DNA of 20,435 nt from JANRKH01 sp033761815 (GTDB lineage: Bacteria; Pseudomonadota; Alphaproteobacteria; Rickettsiales; Rickettsiaceae). The position numbers and the translations under genes are program-made. Under the pieces are notes generated by a model, which worked only from the letters and a program-made list of their open reading frames with translations, did not search any database and was not told the DNA's origin. The DNA lies in NCBI GenBank assembly GCA_033761815.1, contig JANRMF010000026.1:1-20435 (forward strand), given 5' to 3'. This document shows positions 7,217-14,810 of this stretch, piece after piece (position 1 is the first letter of the stretch; every line of letters begins with the position of its first letter).

Positions 7217-7299
7217 TTGTCACTTTGCCTTTCAGTTCATTATGTCAGGCCTAGACTATGGCTTGTTGTAAAGCTACATATCTAAATTGATATAGATCC

Positions 7300-7374
7300 G
7301 CCGCTATGGCTCAGTGGTAGAGCACATCATTGGTAATGATGAGGTCGAGAGTTCAATTCTCTCTAGCGGCACCA
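7300..7374 (+). tRNA. tRNA-Thr (anticodon GGT)
   Basis: The acceptor arms GCCGCTA and TAGCGGC pair fully, followed by discriminator A and an encoded CCA (7372-7374). The anticodon stem CATCA/TGATG encloses TTGGTAA, giving anticodon GGT. The T loop reads TTCAATT. Length is 75 bases. It stands alone, convergent with parB (36 bases apart) and divergent from the gppA operon. Confidence 0.96.
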
Positions 7375-7410
7375 TATCACACTCACTATCCAAATCTTTT
7401 TTAATTTTCC

Positions 7411-8274
7411 TTATTTTGATAAAGTCTCGATTATATCATCAAGCTGAACGTAATTATTAAATGATATTATCACCCTTCCTGAAGAGCCTTGATTTTCTAT
7501 CTTGACTCTGAGTCCTAGAATATCAGTTAAAGAATCCTCAATCGCTTTAAGGTCTCCAACATTTTCAATCTCCTTTGACTTGGCTCTTGGAGTATTATTA
7601 CTTTTTTGACTAAAATCTTTTATCAGATCTTCGGTTTTGCGGACGCTTAACTCGCCTGAGATAATCTCCTTTGCGATTAATTCTGCCTTTTCGTGCCCCG
7701 CGATAACCTTTGCATGTCCAAATGAAATTTTACCCTCTTCTAAGTATTTTTTTACAGAATCAGGTAATGTGGTCACTCTGAGCATATTTGCGACGTGACT
7801 CCTGCTCTTTCCCAGTGATTTCGAGAGTTGCTCCTGACTATATTGATATTTTTGCATTAATTCGTGATAGGCATTTGCTTCTTCAACAGGATTGAGATTT
7901 TGCCTTTGGATGTTCTCTATCAAAGCTTGCTCTGCGAGTTCTTTATCGTCAATATCTCGTGAAATAATAGGAACTTCATCAAGCCCGACCAGCAAGGCGG
8001 CTCTCCACCTCCTCTCTCCCGCTATAATTTGGTATTTATTAGACTCTGGTATTTTTCTTGTTATTATTGGCTGAATAATGCCGTGCTGCGCTATTGACGA
8101 TGCGAGCTCAGCGATTGTGTCTTCATCGAACATTTTTCGAGGCTGAAATTTGTTAGGCTCAATATTCTTTATATTCACCATTTGAGGGCCCGTCTCTTGC
8201 TCTTTTGCTCCAAGATCTCCATTTTGCTGGCTAATTAAGGCTGCAAGACCTTTACCCAATCCCTTGTTTTTCAT
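7411..8274 (-). CDS. parB: Chromosome partitioning protein ParB (Spo0J family)
   Basis: ParB is a CTP-dependent DNA clamp that loads at parS sites and works with the ParA ATPase in origin segregation. The product has 287 residues. Residue numbers here count from the longer possible start at 8280. The signature FQPR is at 45-48, the CTP-binding box AGERRWRA at 87-94, ENIQRQNLNPVEEA at 122-135, and a helix-turn-helix at about 147-170 (YSQEQLSKSLGKSRSHVANM). The C-terminal dimerisation part is present. I prefer the ATG at 8274 because GGAG lies 7 bases upstream and the ATG overlaps the dehydratase stop as ATGA. The ATG at 8280 is only 1 base from that GGAG. No parA is adjacent and no parS-like palindrome was seen in the window. 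Confidence 0.92.
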   Translation of the reverse strand: MKNKGLGKGLAALISQQNGDLGAKEQETGPQMVNIKNIEPNKFQPRKMFDEDTIAELASSIAQHGIIQPIITRKIPESNKYQIIAGERRWRAALLVGLDEVPIISRDIDDKELAEQALIENIQRQNLNPVEEANAYHELMQKYQYSQEQLSKSLGKSRSHVANMLRVTTLPDSVKKYLEEGKISFGHAKVIAGHEKAELIAKEIISGELSVRKTEDLIKDFSQKSNNTPRAKSKEIENVGDLKAIEDSLTDILGLRVKIENQGSSGRVIISFNNYVQLDDIIETLSK

Positions 8275-9269
8275 TCGCATGCTCCACTTAAAGGACCTTC
8301 GATTTTGCGCAATAAATATTCACTACTAAGTAAATCACACAAAACATCAGGGTCAATATTTCCGCCTGAGATCATTATCATAATATTTTGTTTTTTTGTT
8401 TGTTTTTTTAGCCACTGATACGCTCCTGCCATACTAACTCCGCAGGAAGGTTCGCAAATTATCTTGAGCAGATGCATTAACCATACTGTCCAAAATTTGA
8501 TCTCATCTTCGCCAACTAATATAAAATCATCAAGCTTTTTGATAAAATTGAATGTTCTTTCTGAGAGGGATAGTGTTCTTAAACCATCAGCAATAGTATT
8601 GGGAGATGTTGCAAACCTATATATCTTCCCGTTATTTCTTGATCTAGCCGCATCATCAGCAATTTCAGGCTCAACACCAATTATTTTTATATCTCTATCC
8701 GTTTCTTCTTTTGCAAGATAACATCCAGATAAAAGCCCCCCTCCCCCGCAAGATGCAAATATCGCATCAATTTTTTTGGTAGACTGGGAGATTGCCTCAA
8801 GGCATAATGTCGCTGTTCCAAGTATGGTTGCATCACTATCAGATGGGTGAAGGTAATAAAATCCCGACATTCCATCTTCTCTTGATCTATCTTCAGCCTC
8901 TTGTCTTGAGCTTGTAAATATCACCTCGGCACCAAAACTTCCAGCTTGTTGCTGCTTAACTTTAGATGTATTAATCGGAAGATAAACCCTAGCTTCTATC
9001 CCAAGTAATTTTGCAACATATGCTGAGGCTATTGCGTGGTTTCCAGTGGAATATGCAACAATTTTAGGGGGTAGATTATTTTGCTCCTTAAGGCTAAGTA
9101 GATGGTTTAATACACCCCTTACCTTAAAGGCTCCAGTCTTTTGTAAAGATTCGGCTTTGAAGATTAAATTATGACCCAAAATAGTATTAAGCCTTTCGCT
9201 ACTGACTAAAGGAGTTTTGTGAATATATGGCGCAATTCTATCGAGGGCTTGTGAAACTTGATTCGTCAT
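8271..9269 (-). CDS. PLP-dependent serine/threonine dehydratase (or serine racemase)
   Basis: A 332-residue fold-type II PLP enzyme that deaminates L-Thr or L-Ser to a 2-oxo acid and ammonia. The Schiff-base lysine is Lys49 in KTGAFKVRG. The cofactor phosphate loop is SCGGGGLLSG at about 173-182. The STGNHAIASAY motif is at 74-84, and SGGNIDPDV lies near the C-terminus. It lacks the C-terminal ACT regulatory domain of biosynthetic IlvA. It is therefore of the short catabolic TdcB, serine racemase or hydroxyaspartate dehydratase type, and sequence alone does not decide which. The start has no clear Shine-Dalgarno. Its last bases overlap parB, an unusual partner, so the pairing probably reflects shared transcription only. 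Confidence 0.88.
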   Translation of the reverse strand: MTNQVSQALDRIAPYIHKTPLVSSERLNTILGHNLIFKAESLQKTGAFKVRGVLNHLLSLKEQNNLPPKIVAYSTGNHAIASAYVAKLLGIEARVYLPINTSKVKQQQAGSFGAEVIFTSSRQEAEDRSREDGMSGFYYLHPSDSDATILGTATLCLEAISQSTKKIDAIFASCGGGGLLSGCYLAKEETDRDIKIIGVEPEIADDAARSRNNGKIYRFATSPNTIADGLRTLSLSERTFNFIKKLDDFILVGEDEIKFWTVWLMHLLKIICEPSCGVSMAGAYQWLKKQTKKQNIMIMISGGNIDPDVLCDLLSSEYLLRKIEGPLSGACE

Positions 9270-9313
9270 TATGTAATTAAGATTTAAGATTTTCTTCTAT
9301 TTGGGGTATTACT

Positions 9314-9343
9314 CTTGAAATACTCATTTTGCAGTATTATATT
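9314..9343 (+). promoter_or_regulatory. Putative lon promoter with sigma-32-like -35
   Basis: TTGAAA (9315-9320) and TATATT (9338-9343) are separated by 17 bases, each a 5/6 sigma-70 match. The heptamer CTTGAAA (9314-9320) also matches the -35 core of heat-shock (RpoH) promoters. The -10 lacks the C-rich part of that consensus. The predicted leader before lon is about 95 bases. Confidence 0.55.
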
Positions 9344-9444
9344 AAACTTAAGTGTGTTAGTCCAACTACAAAATTGATATATTATCACATGTTCTGCAGT
9401 TTGTAACTTATATACTAAAGATATCACAAAAACACTAGGTAAAA

Positions 9445-11847
9445 ATGACGACCAAAAATACCCTTCCACTCATAGCCCTTAGAGATGTTGTTCTCTTCCC
9501 CGGAATGATGGCCCCGATTTATGTTGGTAGAGAAAAATCAGTAAAAGCCATAGAAAAAGCCAAATCTGAAAATTTACCAATATTGCTGGTGACGCAATTA
9601 AATTCTAGCGACGAAAATCCGAAAGTTGATGAACTATACAAAACAGGGCTTCTTGGTAAATTATCCCAGGTAATTAAACTTCCCAATAATCATTTGAAAA
9701 TATTAGTAGACATTTCCCATAGAGTAAAATTTGACTCATGCAGAGATAATGGGATTTTTTTCGAATCAGAGAGCGCTATAGTAGCTGATGATGAGATAAC
9801 TGATATAGAATCATTAACGAAGAAAACTTCTGATCTGGTTGTGAACTTTACTGAATATGTGAAGCTGAACAAAAAAGTGAACCCTGATGTATTAAATGCT
9901 TTTTCCGATCAGAAAAATCCTGCCCACATAACCAATTTAATAGCATCGCACCTAACATGCAAGCTTGTAGATAAGCAATCTATCCTTGAAATTACAGATG
10001 TATCCAAAAGAGTTGATGCGGTTGCAGAATTAGTGGGGAGAGAACTAACTGCGATTCAGACAGAGCAAGTAATAAATCAAAGAGTGAAAAAACAAATTGA
10101 AAAATCTCAGAAGGATTATTACCTAAACGAGCAAATGAAAGCTATTCAGAAAGAAATGGGAGATGGGGATAGTTCTGAAGCGGCTGAATTTGAGAAGAAA
10201 ATTAACAGCATGAAGTTATCACAAGAAGCTAAGGAAAAAGCAACCAGTGAGCTCAAAAAGCTAAAATCCATGAATCCTGTTTCATCTGAGTCGGGAGTGA
10301 TTAGAAATTATCTTGAAACTCTTCTATCCCTGCCATGGGGCATATTAGACGATGCAAAGCTCGATGTTGGAAAGGCAGAAAAAATTCTAGACCGAGATCA
10401 TTACGGCCTCGATAAAGTCAAAGAAAGGATTTTGGAATATCTATCAGTATTACAAAGATCCAAAAAAATTAGAGGGCCTATAATGTGCCTTGTGGGCCCT
10501 CCTGGAGTTGGTAAAACTTCTCTCGTTAAATCTATTGCTGAGGCAATGGGACGCAAATATACTAAATTTGCACTAGGGGGGATTAAAGATGAATCTGAAA
10601 TTAGGGGTCATCGCAGAACTTATCTAGGTTCTATGCCTGGCAAAATTCTGAACTTGATTAAAAAAACCAAATCCTCAAACCCAGTAATGTTACTGGATGA
10701 GATAGATAAAATGAGTTCAGATTTCAGAGGGGATCCCGCTTCTGCAATGCTGGAGGTGCTTGACCCAGAGCAAAATGCGCATTTTGCTGATCATTATCTT
10801 GAGGTTGAATTTGACCTTTCAAATGTTGTCTTTATTGCCACTGCAAATAGCCTTGAGCTGCCTCGTCCTTTGTTAGATAGGCTAGAAATTATCAGAGTCT
10901 CTGGTTATATCGAGGATGAGAAAATGCATATTGCAAGAAACCACCTGATCAGCAAGATATTAAAGCATCATAATATGAAAGAATCTGAATTTTCTATCGA
11001 TGATGATGCATTGCTAGATATAATTAGATATTACACAAAAGAGTCTGGTGTTAGAAGTTTGGAGCGAGAATTAACTAGATTAATCAGAAAGTCCTTGCGC
11101 AAAATTCTCACAGACAAAACGATTAAGTCCATTTCTATTAAGCCCGAAGATCTTGAGTCTTACCTTGGGGTAAAAAAATACAAGTACGGAGAGGCCGAGT
11201 CCGAGGATCAAGTTGGAGTTACAACTGGCCTTGCATATACCGAAGTTGGTGGAGAGCTCCTATCTATCGAAGCAGTTATTGTGCCAGGCAAGGGGGAGAT
11301 AAAAACCACCGGAAAACTTGGAGATGTGATGAAAGAATCAGCCCAGGCAGCATTTAGTTACATGAGATCTGAAAGTAATGTATTGGGCATTGACATTGCA
11401 AGGCTTGAGAAAAATGACATACATCTTCATGTGCCAGAGGGGGCTACGCCAAAAGATGGACCTTCAGCAGGAATAGGTATTTTTACAACCATAACTTCTT
11501 TACTCTCGGGAATTCCAGTTAGAAAAGACGTTGCAATGACAGGTGAAATCACGCTTAAAGGTAAAGTTCTGCCTATTGGCGGGCTAAAAGAAAAGCTTCT
11601 TGCGGCTGCAAGAGGCGGGATAAAAACCGTGATTATTCCGACTGAAAATGTTAAAGATCTTAAGGATATACCATCTAGTATAAAGGATGTTATTCAAATC
11701 CTCCCTGTTTCTAATGCATCTGAAGTTCTCAGTATTGCACTTGTTTCAGAGGTTAAGACTCAAAAACTGATACCTGTTGGCACAGTTGAGACTTTGTTAG
11801 ACTCAAAACAATCACCATCCGAAAAAAGCCCTGCTACATTTATTTAG
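9445..11847 (+). CDS. lon: ATP-dependent protease Lon
   Basis: An 800-residue cytoplasmic AAA+ serine protease of the LonA type, which degrades misfolded and regulatory proteins. The N-terminal substrate domain begins LPLIALRDVVLFPGM. Walker A GPPGVGKT is at 351-358 and Walker B VMLLDEIDKM follows. The proteolytic domain has catalytic Ser674 in PKDGPSAGIG and Lys717 in GGLKEKLL. They are 43 residues apart, as in E. coli Lon. Length matches the family. A short AGG lies 6 bases before the ATG. The ferredoxin-NADP reductase gene starts 3 bases after the stop codon. Confidence 0.97.
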   Translation: MTTKNTLPLIALRDVVLFPGMMAPIYVGREKSVKAIEKAKSENLPILLVTQLNSSDENPKVDELYKTGLLGKLSQVIKLPNNHLKILVDISHRVKFDSCRDNGIFFESESAIVADDEITDIESLTKKTSDLVVNFTEYVKLNKKVNPDVLNAFSDQKNPAHITNLIASHLTCKLVDKQSILEITDVSKRVDAVAELVGRELTAIQTEQVINQRVKKQIEKSQKDYYLNEQMKAIQKEMGDGDSSEAAEFEKKINSMKLSQEAKEKATSELKKLKSMNPVSSESGVIRNYLETLLSLPWGILDDAKLDVGKAEKILDRDHYGLDKVKERILEYLSVLQRSKKIRGPIMCLVGPPGVGKTSLVKSIAEAMGRKYTKFALGGIKDESEIRGHRRTYLGSMPGKILNLIKKTKSSNPVMLLDEIDKMSSDFRGDPASAMLEVLDPEQNAHFADHYLEVEFDLSNVVFIATANSLELPRPLLDRLEIIRVSGYIEDEKMHIARNHLISKILKHHNMKESEFSIDDDALLDIIRYYTKESGVRSLERELTRLIRKSLRKILTDKTIKSISIKPEDLESYLGVKKYKYGEAESEDQVGVTTGLAYTEVGGELLSIEAVIVPGKGEIKTTGKLGDVMKESAQAAFSYMRSESNVLGIDIARLEKNDIHLHVPEGATPKDGPSAGIGIFTTITSLLSGIPVRKDVAMTGEITLKGKVLPIGGLKEKLLAAARGGIKTVIIPTENVKDLKDIPSSIKDVIQILPVSNASEVLSIALVSEVKTQKLIPVGTVETLLDSKQSPSEKSPATFI

Positions 11848-11850
11848 CAT

Positions 11851-12855
11851 ATGGAAAATAGTGAAGTTTTAATAATAGGGGCAGGGCCTGTCGGATTGTT
11901 CGCCGCATTTAAAGCAGGTATGGTTGGGATGAAATCTAATATAGTTGACATCCTTGATTCAGCTGGAGGTCAATGCTCTGCACTATATCCGGAAAAGCCA
12001 ATTTATGACATTCCGGCATATCCAAAAATTTTAGCAGGAGAATTAATAGAAAGGCTAAAAGAACAAAATTCGATCTTTTCTCCTAAATATTTCCTTGGAC
12101 AGCAAATTAGGACCGTAAAGCGCGGGGAAGATGGGTACTTCGTATCAATAACAGATAAAGGGGTTCAATTTCGCTCTAAAATCATAATTATTGCAGCGGG
12201 CGCTGGGGCATTTGCCCCAAACAAACCCCCTATTGCAAATATTGAGTTGTTTGAAAATCAATCTGTTTTTTATCATGTCGATAATGTAAACAAATTCCAG
12301 GGCAAAAAAATAGTAATAGCGGGCGGCGGAGATAGCGCGATTGACTGGGCAATTAACCTCTCCAATATAGCGCAGAAAATATACTTAATTCATAGAAGAG
12401 ATAAATTTAGGGCAAGTCCATCCACAACTGAGCTAGTTCACATGCTTGAAAGAGAGGGTAAAATCGAGATTATAAAACCATATCAACTTCATAGCCTTGA
12501 AGGAAAAGATGGAATTTTATCTAAGGTTAATGTTGTTGATTTTGATAATAACCTAAAACCTATAGAAGCCGATATTTTGCTTCCTTTTTTTGGCCTAAGC
12601 TCACAGATTGGACCTATAAAAAACTGGGGTCTTAATATTGATAAAAATACTATCTTAGTAAATCAAGCGACTCAAATGACAAATATCGAAGGAATATATG
12701 CCGTTGGCGATGTGTGCGAATATGAAGGAAAGCTCAAGCTAATACTCACCGGTTTTAGTGAATGCGCCCATGCAGTTCATCACGCATACCCATTTGTTTT
12801 CGGAGGTAACCAGCTTCACTTTCAGCACTCAACCTCAATGGACTTGGTTAGTTGA
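11851..12855 (+). CDS. Ferredoxin--NADP+ reductase, thioredoxin-reductase-like type
   Basis: A 334-residue FAD flavoprotein that moves electrons between NADPH and ferredoxin or flavodoxin. The FAD site IIGAGPVGLFAAF is at 8-20. The family-specific stretch GGQCSALYPEKPIYDIPAYP is at 39-58. The NADPH-binding loop IAGGGDSAIDWA is at about 156-167, and HRRDKFRAS at 181-189 contacts the 2'-phosphate. The C-terminal FAD motif GIYAVGDVC and the tail with FSECAHAVHHAY are present. The CxxC redox pair of thioredoxin reductase is missing, which excludes that activity. No Shine-Dalgarno is visible, and the gene starts 3 bases after lon, so translation is probably coupled to lon. Confidence 0.92.
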   Translation: MENSEVLIIGAGPVGLFAAFKAGMVGMKSNIVDILDSAGGQCSALYPEKPIYDIPAYPKILAGELIERLKEQNSIFSPKYFLGQQIRTVKRGEDGYFVSITDKGVQFRSKIIIIAAGAGAFAPNKPPIANIELFENQSVFYHVDNVNKFQGKKIVIAGGGDSAIDWAINLSNIAQKIYLIHRRDKFRASPSTTELVHMLEREGKIEIIKPYQLHSLEGKDGILSKVNVVDFDNNLKPIEADILLPFFGLSSQIGPIKNWGLNIDKNTILVNQATQMTNIEGIYAVGDVCEYEGKLKLILTGFSECAHAVHHAYPFVFGGNQLHFQHSTSMDLVS

Positions 12856-12930
12856 CCCCCTTTCTTAGCCTAGTTTACTATTTCAGAGTTATACAGGATA
12901 ATTTATTTTTTCGAATCTTTGATCATATAA

Positions 12931-13032
12931 TACCAATCAACAGTTATAATAATACTAGGCGCGAGGAGTAAGGCCCGATAAATTGCCAGGTTAGAGGCGA
13001 GCAAAACGTAGGATTATAGGTGACGATTGGTA
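12931..13032. repeat. Interspersed repeat, copy B, with short inverted ends, overlapping lspA 3' end
   Basis: The inner part 12952-13011 is the minus-strand counterpart of 4263-4322. It shares the end blocks ATACTAGGCGCGAGGAG and AACGTAG with identical spacing. The 8-base inverted ends TACCAATC (12931-12938) and GATTGGTA (13025-13032) bracket it. The right end encodes the last residues and stop codon of lspA. Copy A does not show the same outer ends. Confidence 0.65.
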
Positions 13033-13493
13033 TAACTTATTATAACCATCATTACCCCAATATTAATAAAGCTATCGGCTAAATTGAAGGCTGGGAATCC
13101 GTAAATGTCATAATGAAAATATAAAAAATCAAATACAGCTCCGCGGTAAATTCTATCTACAATATTACCAATCGCACCCCCTACAATAACTGCGATGCCA
13201 GATTTTTCTAATTTTTTAGTCGAGGATCTAAGAAGGTATATAAGGTAAAATATAACAACAGAGTTTACAACCAAAAATATATAGTTACTATATTGGTAGT
13301 AGCCGCTAAAAAAACCAAAACTAATACCATGGTTCCAGGCGTAAACGAGACTAAAAAAGGATGTAACCTTCATGCTCATTCCGGCTTGAGTTTTTAAGAA
13401 GGAAATTAAAAATGTTTTTGACGCTTGGTCAGCAATAATAAGGAATAGAACTATAATTATCATCAAAAAACTATGATTATTTTTTTTGCTCAT
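13014..13493 (-). CDS. lspA: Lipoprotein signal peptidase (signal peptidase II)
   Basis: A 159-residue inner-membrane aspartyl protease that removes signal peptides from diacylglyceryl prolipoproteins. There are four hydrophobic segments, at about 8-23, 43-63, 70-88 and 136-155. The catalytic aspartates are Asp113 in GGAIGNIVDRI and Asp140 in FNLADSFINIG. The conserved NHGISFG at 54-60 and the DQ pair at 22-23 are present. The start has a good GGAG 5 bases upstream. Length is normal. The last residues after ISY (TNRHL) are encoded inside the repeat element at 12931-13032, so the native C-terminus may have been replaced. It is convergent with the ferredoxin-NADP reductase gene. Confidence 0.93.
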   Translation of the reverse strand: MSKKNNHSFLMIIIVLFLIIADQASKTFLISFLKTQAGMSMKVTSFFSLVYAWNHGISFGFFSGYYQYSNYIFLVVNSVVIFYLIYLLRSSTKKLEKSGIAVIVGGAIGNIVDRIYRGAVFDFLYFHYDIYGFPAFNLADSFINIGVMMVIISYTNRHL

Positions 13494-13608
13494 CTAACTC
13501 CGAAAATCTATATATTAATTTTATACCATCTCTCATGCATCTGTACATGAACTATGCAGGCACAGATATTTTTGGCATCATCCCATTATCTTTTAATATA
13601 ACAATCGT

Positions 13609-13637
13609 TTGACAATAGTAAACAAATTTTGTATTAA
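13609..13637 (+). promoter_or_regulatory. Putative promoter of tRNA-Leu and folD
   Basis: A perfect -35 TTGACA (13609-13614) and TATTAA (13632-13637) are spaced 17 bases apart. The predicted start of transcription is about 5 bases before tRNA-Leu. This is the best promoter match in the window. Confidence 0.7.
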
Positions 13638-13648
13638 TTCTTCACGTT

Positions 13649-13735
13649 GCCCCTGTGGTGAAATTGGTAGACGCGGCAGACTCAAAATCTGCAGTACGCA
13701 AGTACGTGCTGGTTCAAGTCCGGCCAGGGGCACCA
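13649..13735 (+). tRNA. tRNA-Leu (anticodon CAA)
   Basis: The acceptor arms GCCCCTG and CAGGGGC pair fully, with discriminator A and an encoded CCA (13733-13735). The anticodon stem GCAGA/TCTGC encloses CTCAAAA, giving anticodon CAA. The long variable arm built on GTACGCAAGTAC makes it class II. Length is 87 bases. folD starts 18 bases after it on the same strand, so the two are probably co-transcribed and then processed. Confidence 0.97.
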
Positions 13736-13753
13736 AATCAATCTGGTAAATTA

Positions 13754-14593
13754 ATGACCAAAATTATTGACGGAAAATTATTAGCCTCACGGATTCTAGA
13801 CTCCCTTAAGGATCATGTTCAATCGTTAAAAACAAAACCTTCTCTTGCGATTGTGCTTGCAAGCCCATCTAGCGCCAGCAGGATTTATGTAAATAACAAA
13901 ATTAAGGCTGCGCAAAATATAGGCATAAAAACTAGACTAATCGAATTAAAAGAAGATGTGGAGCAGCGCGAGCTTATCAAAATCATCCAATACTTGAACG
14001 GGGATTCAAGAATTTCAGGGATTATTGCGCAGCTTCCTTTATATAACAAATTGGATAGTTTTGAAATAATAGAAACAATAGACCCATCAAAGGATGTAGA
14101 CGGGCTTACAACGCGAAATATAGGGCTACTATATTCTGGGCGAGACCCCCTTTTTATCCCCTGCACCCCTCTTGGAATTTACAAAATCCTAGAAGAAGAA
14201 TATGGCAATTTAAGAGGACTTTCTGCAGTAATTATAGGAAGATCTAATATTGTGGGCAGGCCACTTGCATCGCTTTTGTTAAAAAATGATGTAACTGTTA
14301 CAATTTGCCACTCTAAATCGAAAAATACTATTAGTGTTGCAAAAAATGCTGATATAGTTGTAACGGCATCTGGCAGACATTTAATGTTCGGACGGGAATA
14401 TTTCAGCCCAAACTCCGTTGTTATTGATGTAGGAATCAACAAAACAGCTGAGGGAAAAATTGTTGGGGATGTTCGTTTTGAGGAAGTTAGCTCATACGTA
14501 AGAGCGATTACAAAAGTACCTGGCGGAGTTGGTCCAATGACAATAGCATGCCTCATGCAGAATGTGGTAAAGGCTCACAAAGAGCTTGAGTAA
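13754..14593 (+). CDS. folD: Bifunctional methylenetetrahydrofolate dehydrogenase/cyclohydrolase
   Basis: FolD interconverts 5,10-methylene- and 10-formyl-tetrahydrofolate with NADP, supplying one-carbon units for purines and formyl-Met-tRNA. The product has 279 residues, close to the 288 of E. coli. The catalytic Tyr45 and Lys49 lie in SRIYVNNKIKA. Also present are AQLPLYNKL at about 92-100, DPSKDVDGLT at 110-119, the NADP loop IIGRSNIVGRPLA at 160-172, and PGGVGPMTIACL at 256-267. The reading frame stays open back through tRNA-Leu to 13655. That extension is spurious, and the ATG at 13754 aligns with the family N-terminus (TKIIDGKLLA). The Shine-Dalgarno is weak. Confidence 0.95.
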   Translation: MTKIIDGKLLASRILDSLKDHVQSLKTKPSLAIVLASPSSASRIYVNNKIKAAQNIGIKTRLIELKEDVEQRELIKIIQYLNGDSRISGIIAQLPLYNKLDSFEIIETIDPSKDVDGLTTRNIGLLYSGRDPLFIPCTPLGIYKILEEEYGNLRGLSAVIIGRSNIVGRPLASLLLKNDVTVTICHSKSKNTISVAKNADIVVTASGRHLMFGREYFSPNSVVIDVGINKTAEGKIVGDVRFEEVSSYVRAITKVPGGVGPMTIACLMQNVVKAHKELE

Positions 14594-14596
14594 ATC

Positions 14597-14662
14597 TTGT
14601 TATAACCCTAGACTCAGATTACTATAACAACCAATTAGATATGAAATACACAGTGATTTCAT
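14597..14662. promoter_or_regulatory. Two inverted repeats between folD and the symporter gene
   Basis: TTGTTATA (14597-14604) pairs with TATAACAA (14623-14630), an 8-base stem with an 18-base loop. ATGAAAT (14641-14647) pairs with ATTTCAT (14656-14662) around 8 bases. The first may end folD transcription, although no T-run follows. The second could be a hairpin or an operator-like dyad ahead of the symporter promoter. Confidence 0.35.
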
Positions 14663-14705
14663 AGAAACTACATAATAATTTTGCATAAAGGTTGCAAAAG
14701 AGATG

Positions 14706-14711
14706 TATAAT
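14706..14711 (+). promoter_or_regulatory. Possible -10 box of the symporter gene
   Basis: A perfect TATAAT lies 99 bases before the symporter start. The nearest -35 candidate, TTGCAT at 14681-14686, is weak and 19 bases away. Only the -10 is convincing. Confidence 0.35.
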
Positions 14712-14810
14712 TTGTATAGTTTGCTATAAAAAGAATTAATGACTAATGAAGGGACAATAAAGAGGACTAATGCCAGACTTGTATAAATTTAACATAAAGA
14801 AGATTATAAA

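Noticed and set aside
8275..8280. First ATG of parB
   Set aside because: GGAG is only 1 base away from it. The second ATG at 8274 has 7-base spacing and an ATGA overlap.
8271..9269. Biosynthetic threonine deaminase (ilvA)
   Set aside because: The C-terminal ACT regulatory domain is absent at 332 residues, so a more general dehydratase name is safer.
11851..12855. Thioredoxin reductase
   Set aside because: No CxxC redox pair is present, and GGQCSALYPEKPIYDIP is characteristic of the ferredoxin-NADP reductase branch.
13655..13753. In-frame extension of folD by 33 codons at the 5' end
   Set aside because: These bases are tRNA-Leu. The family N-terminus aligns with the ATG at 13754.
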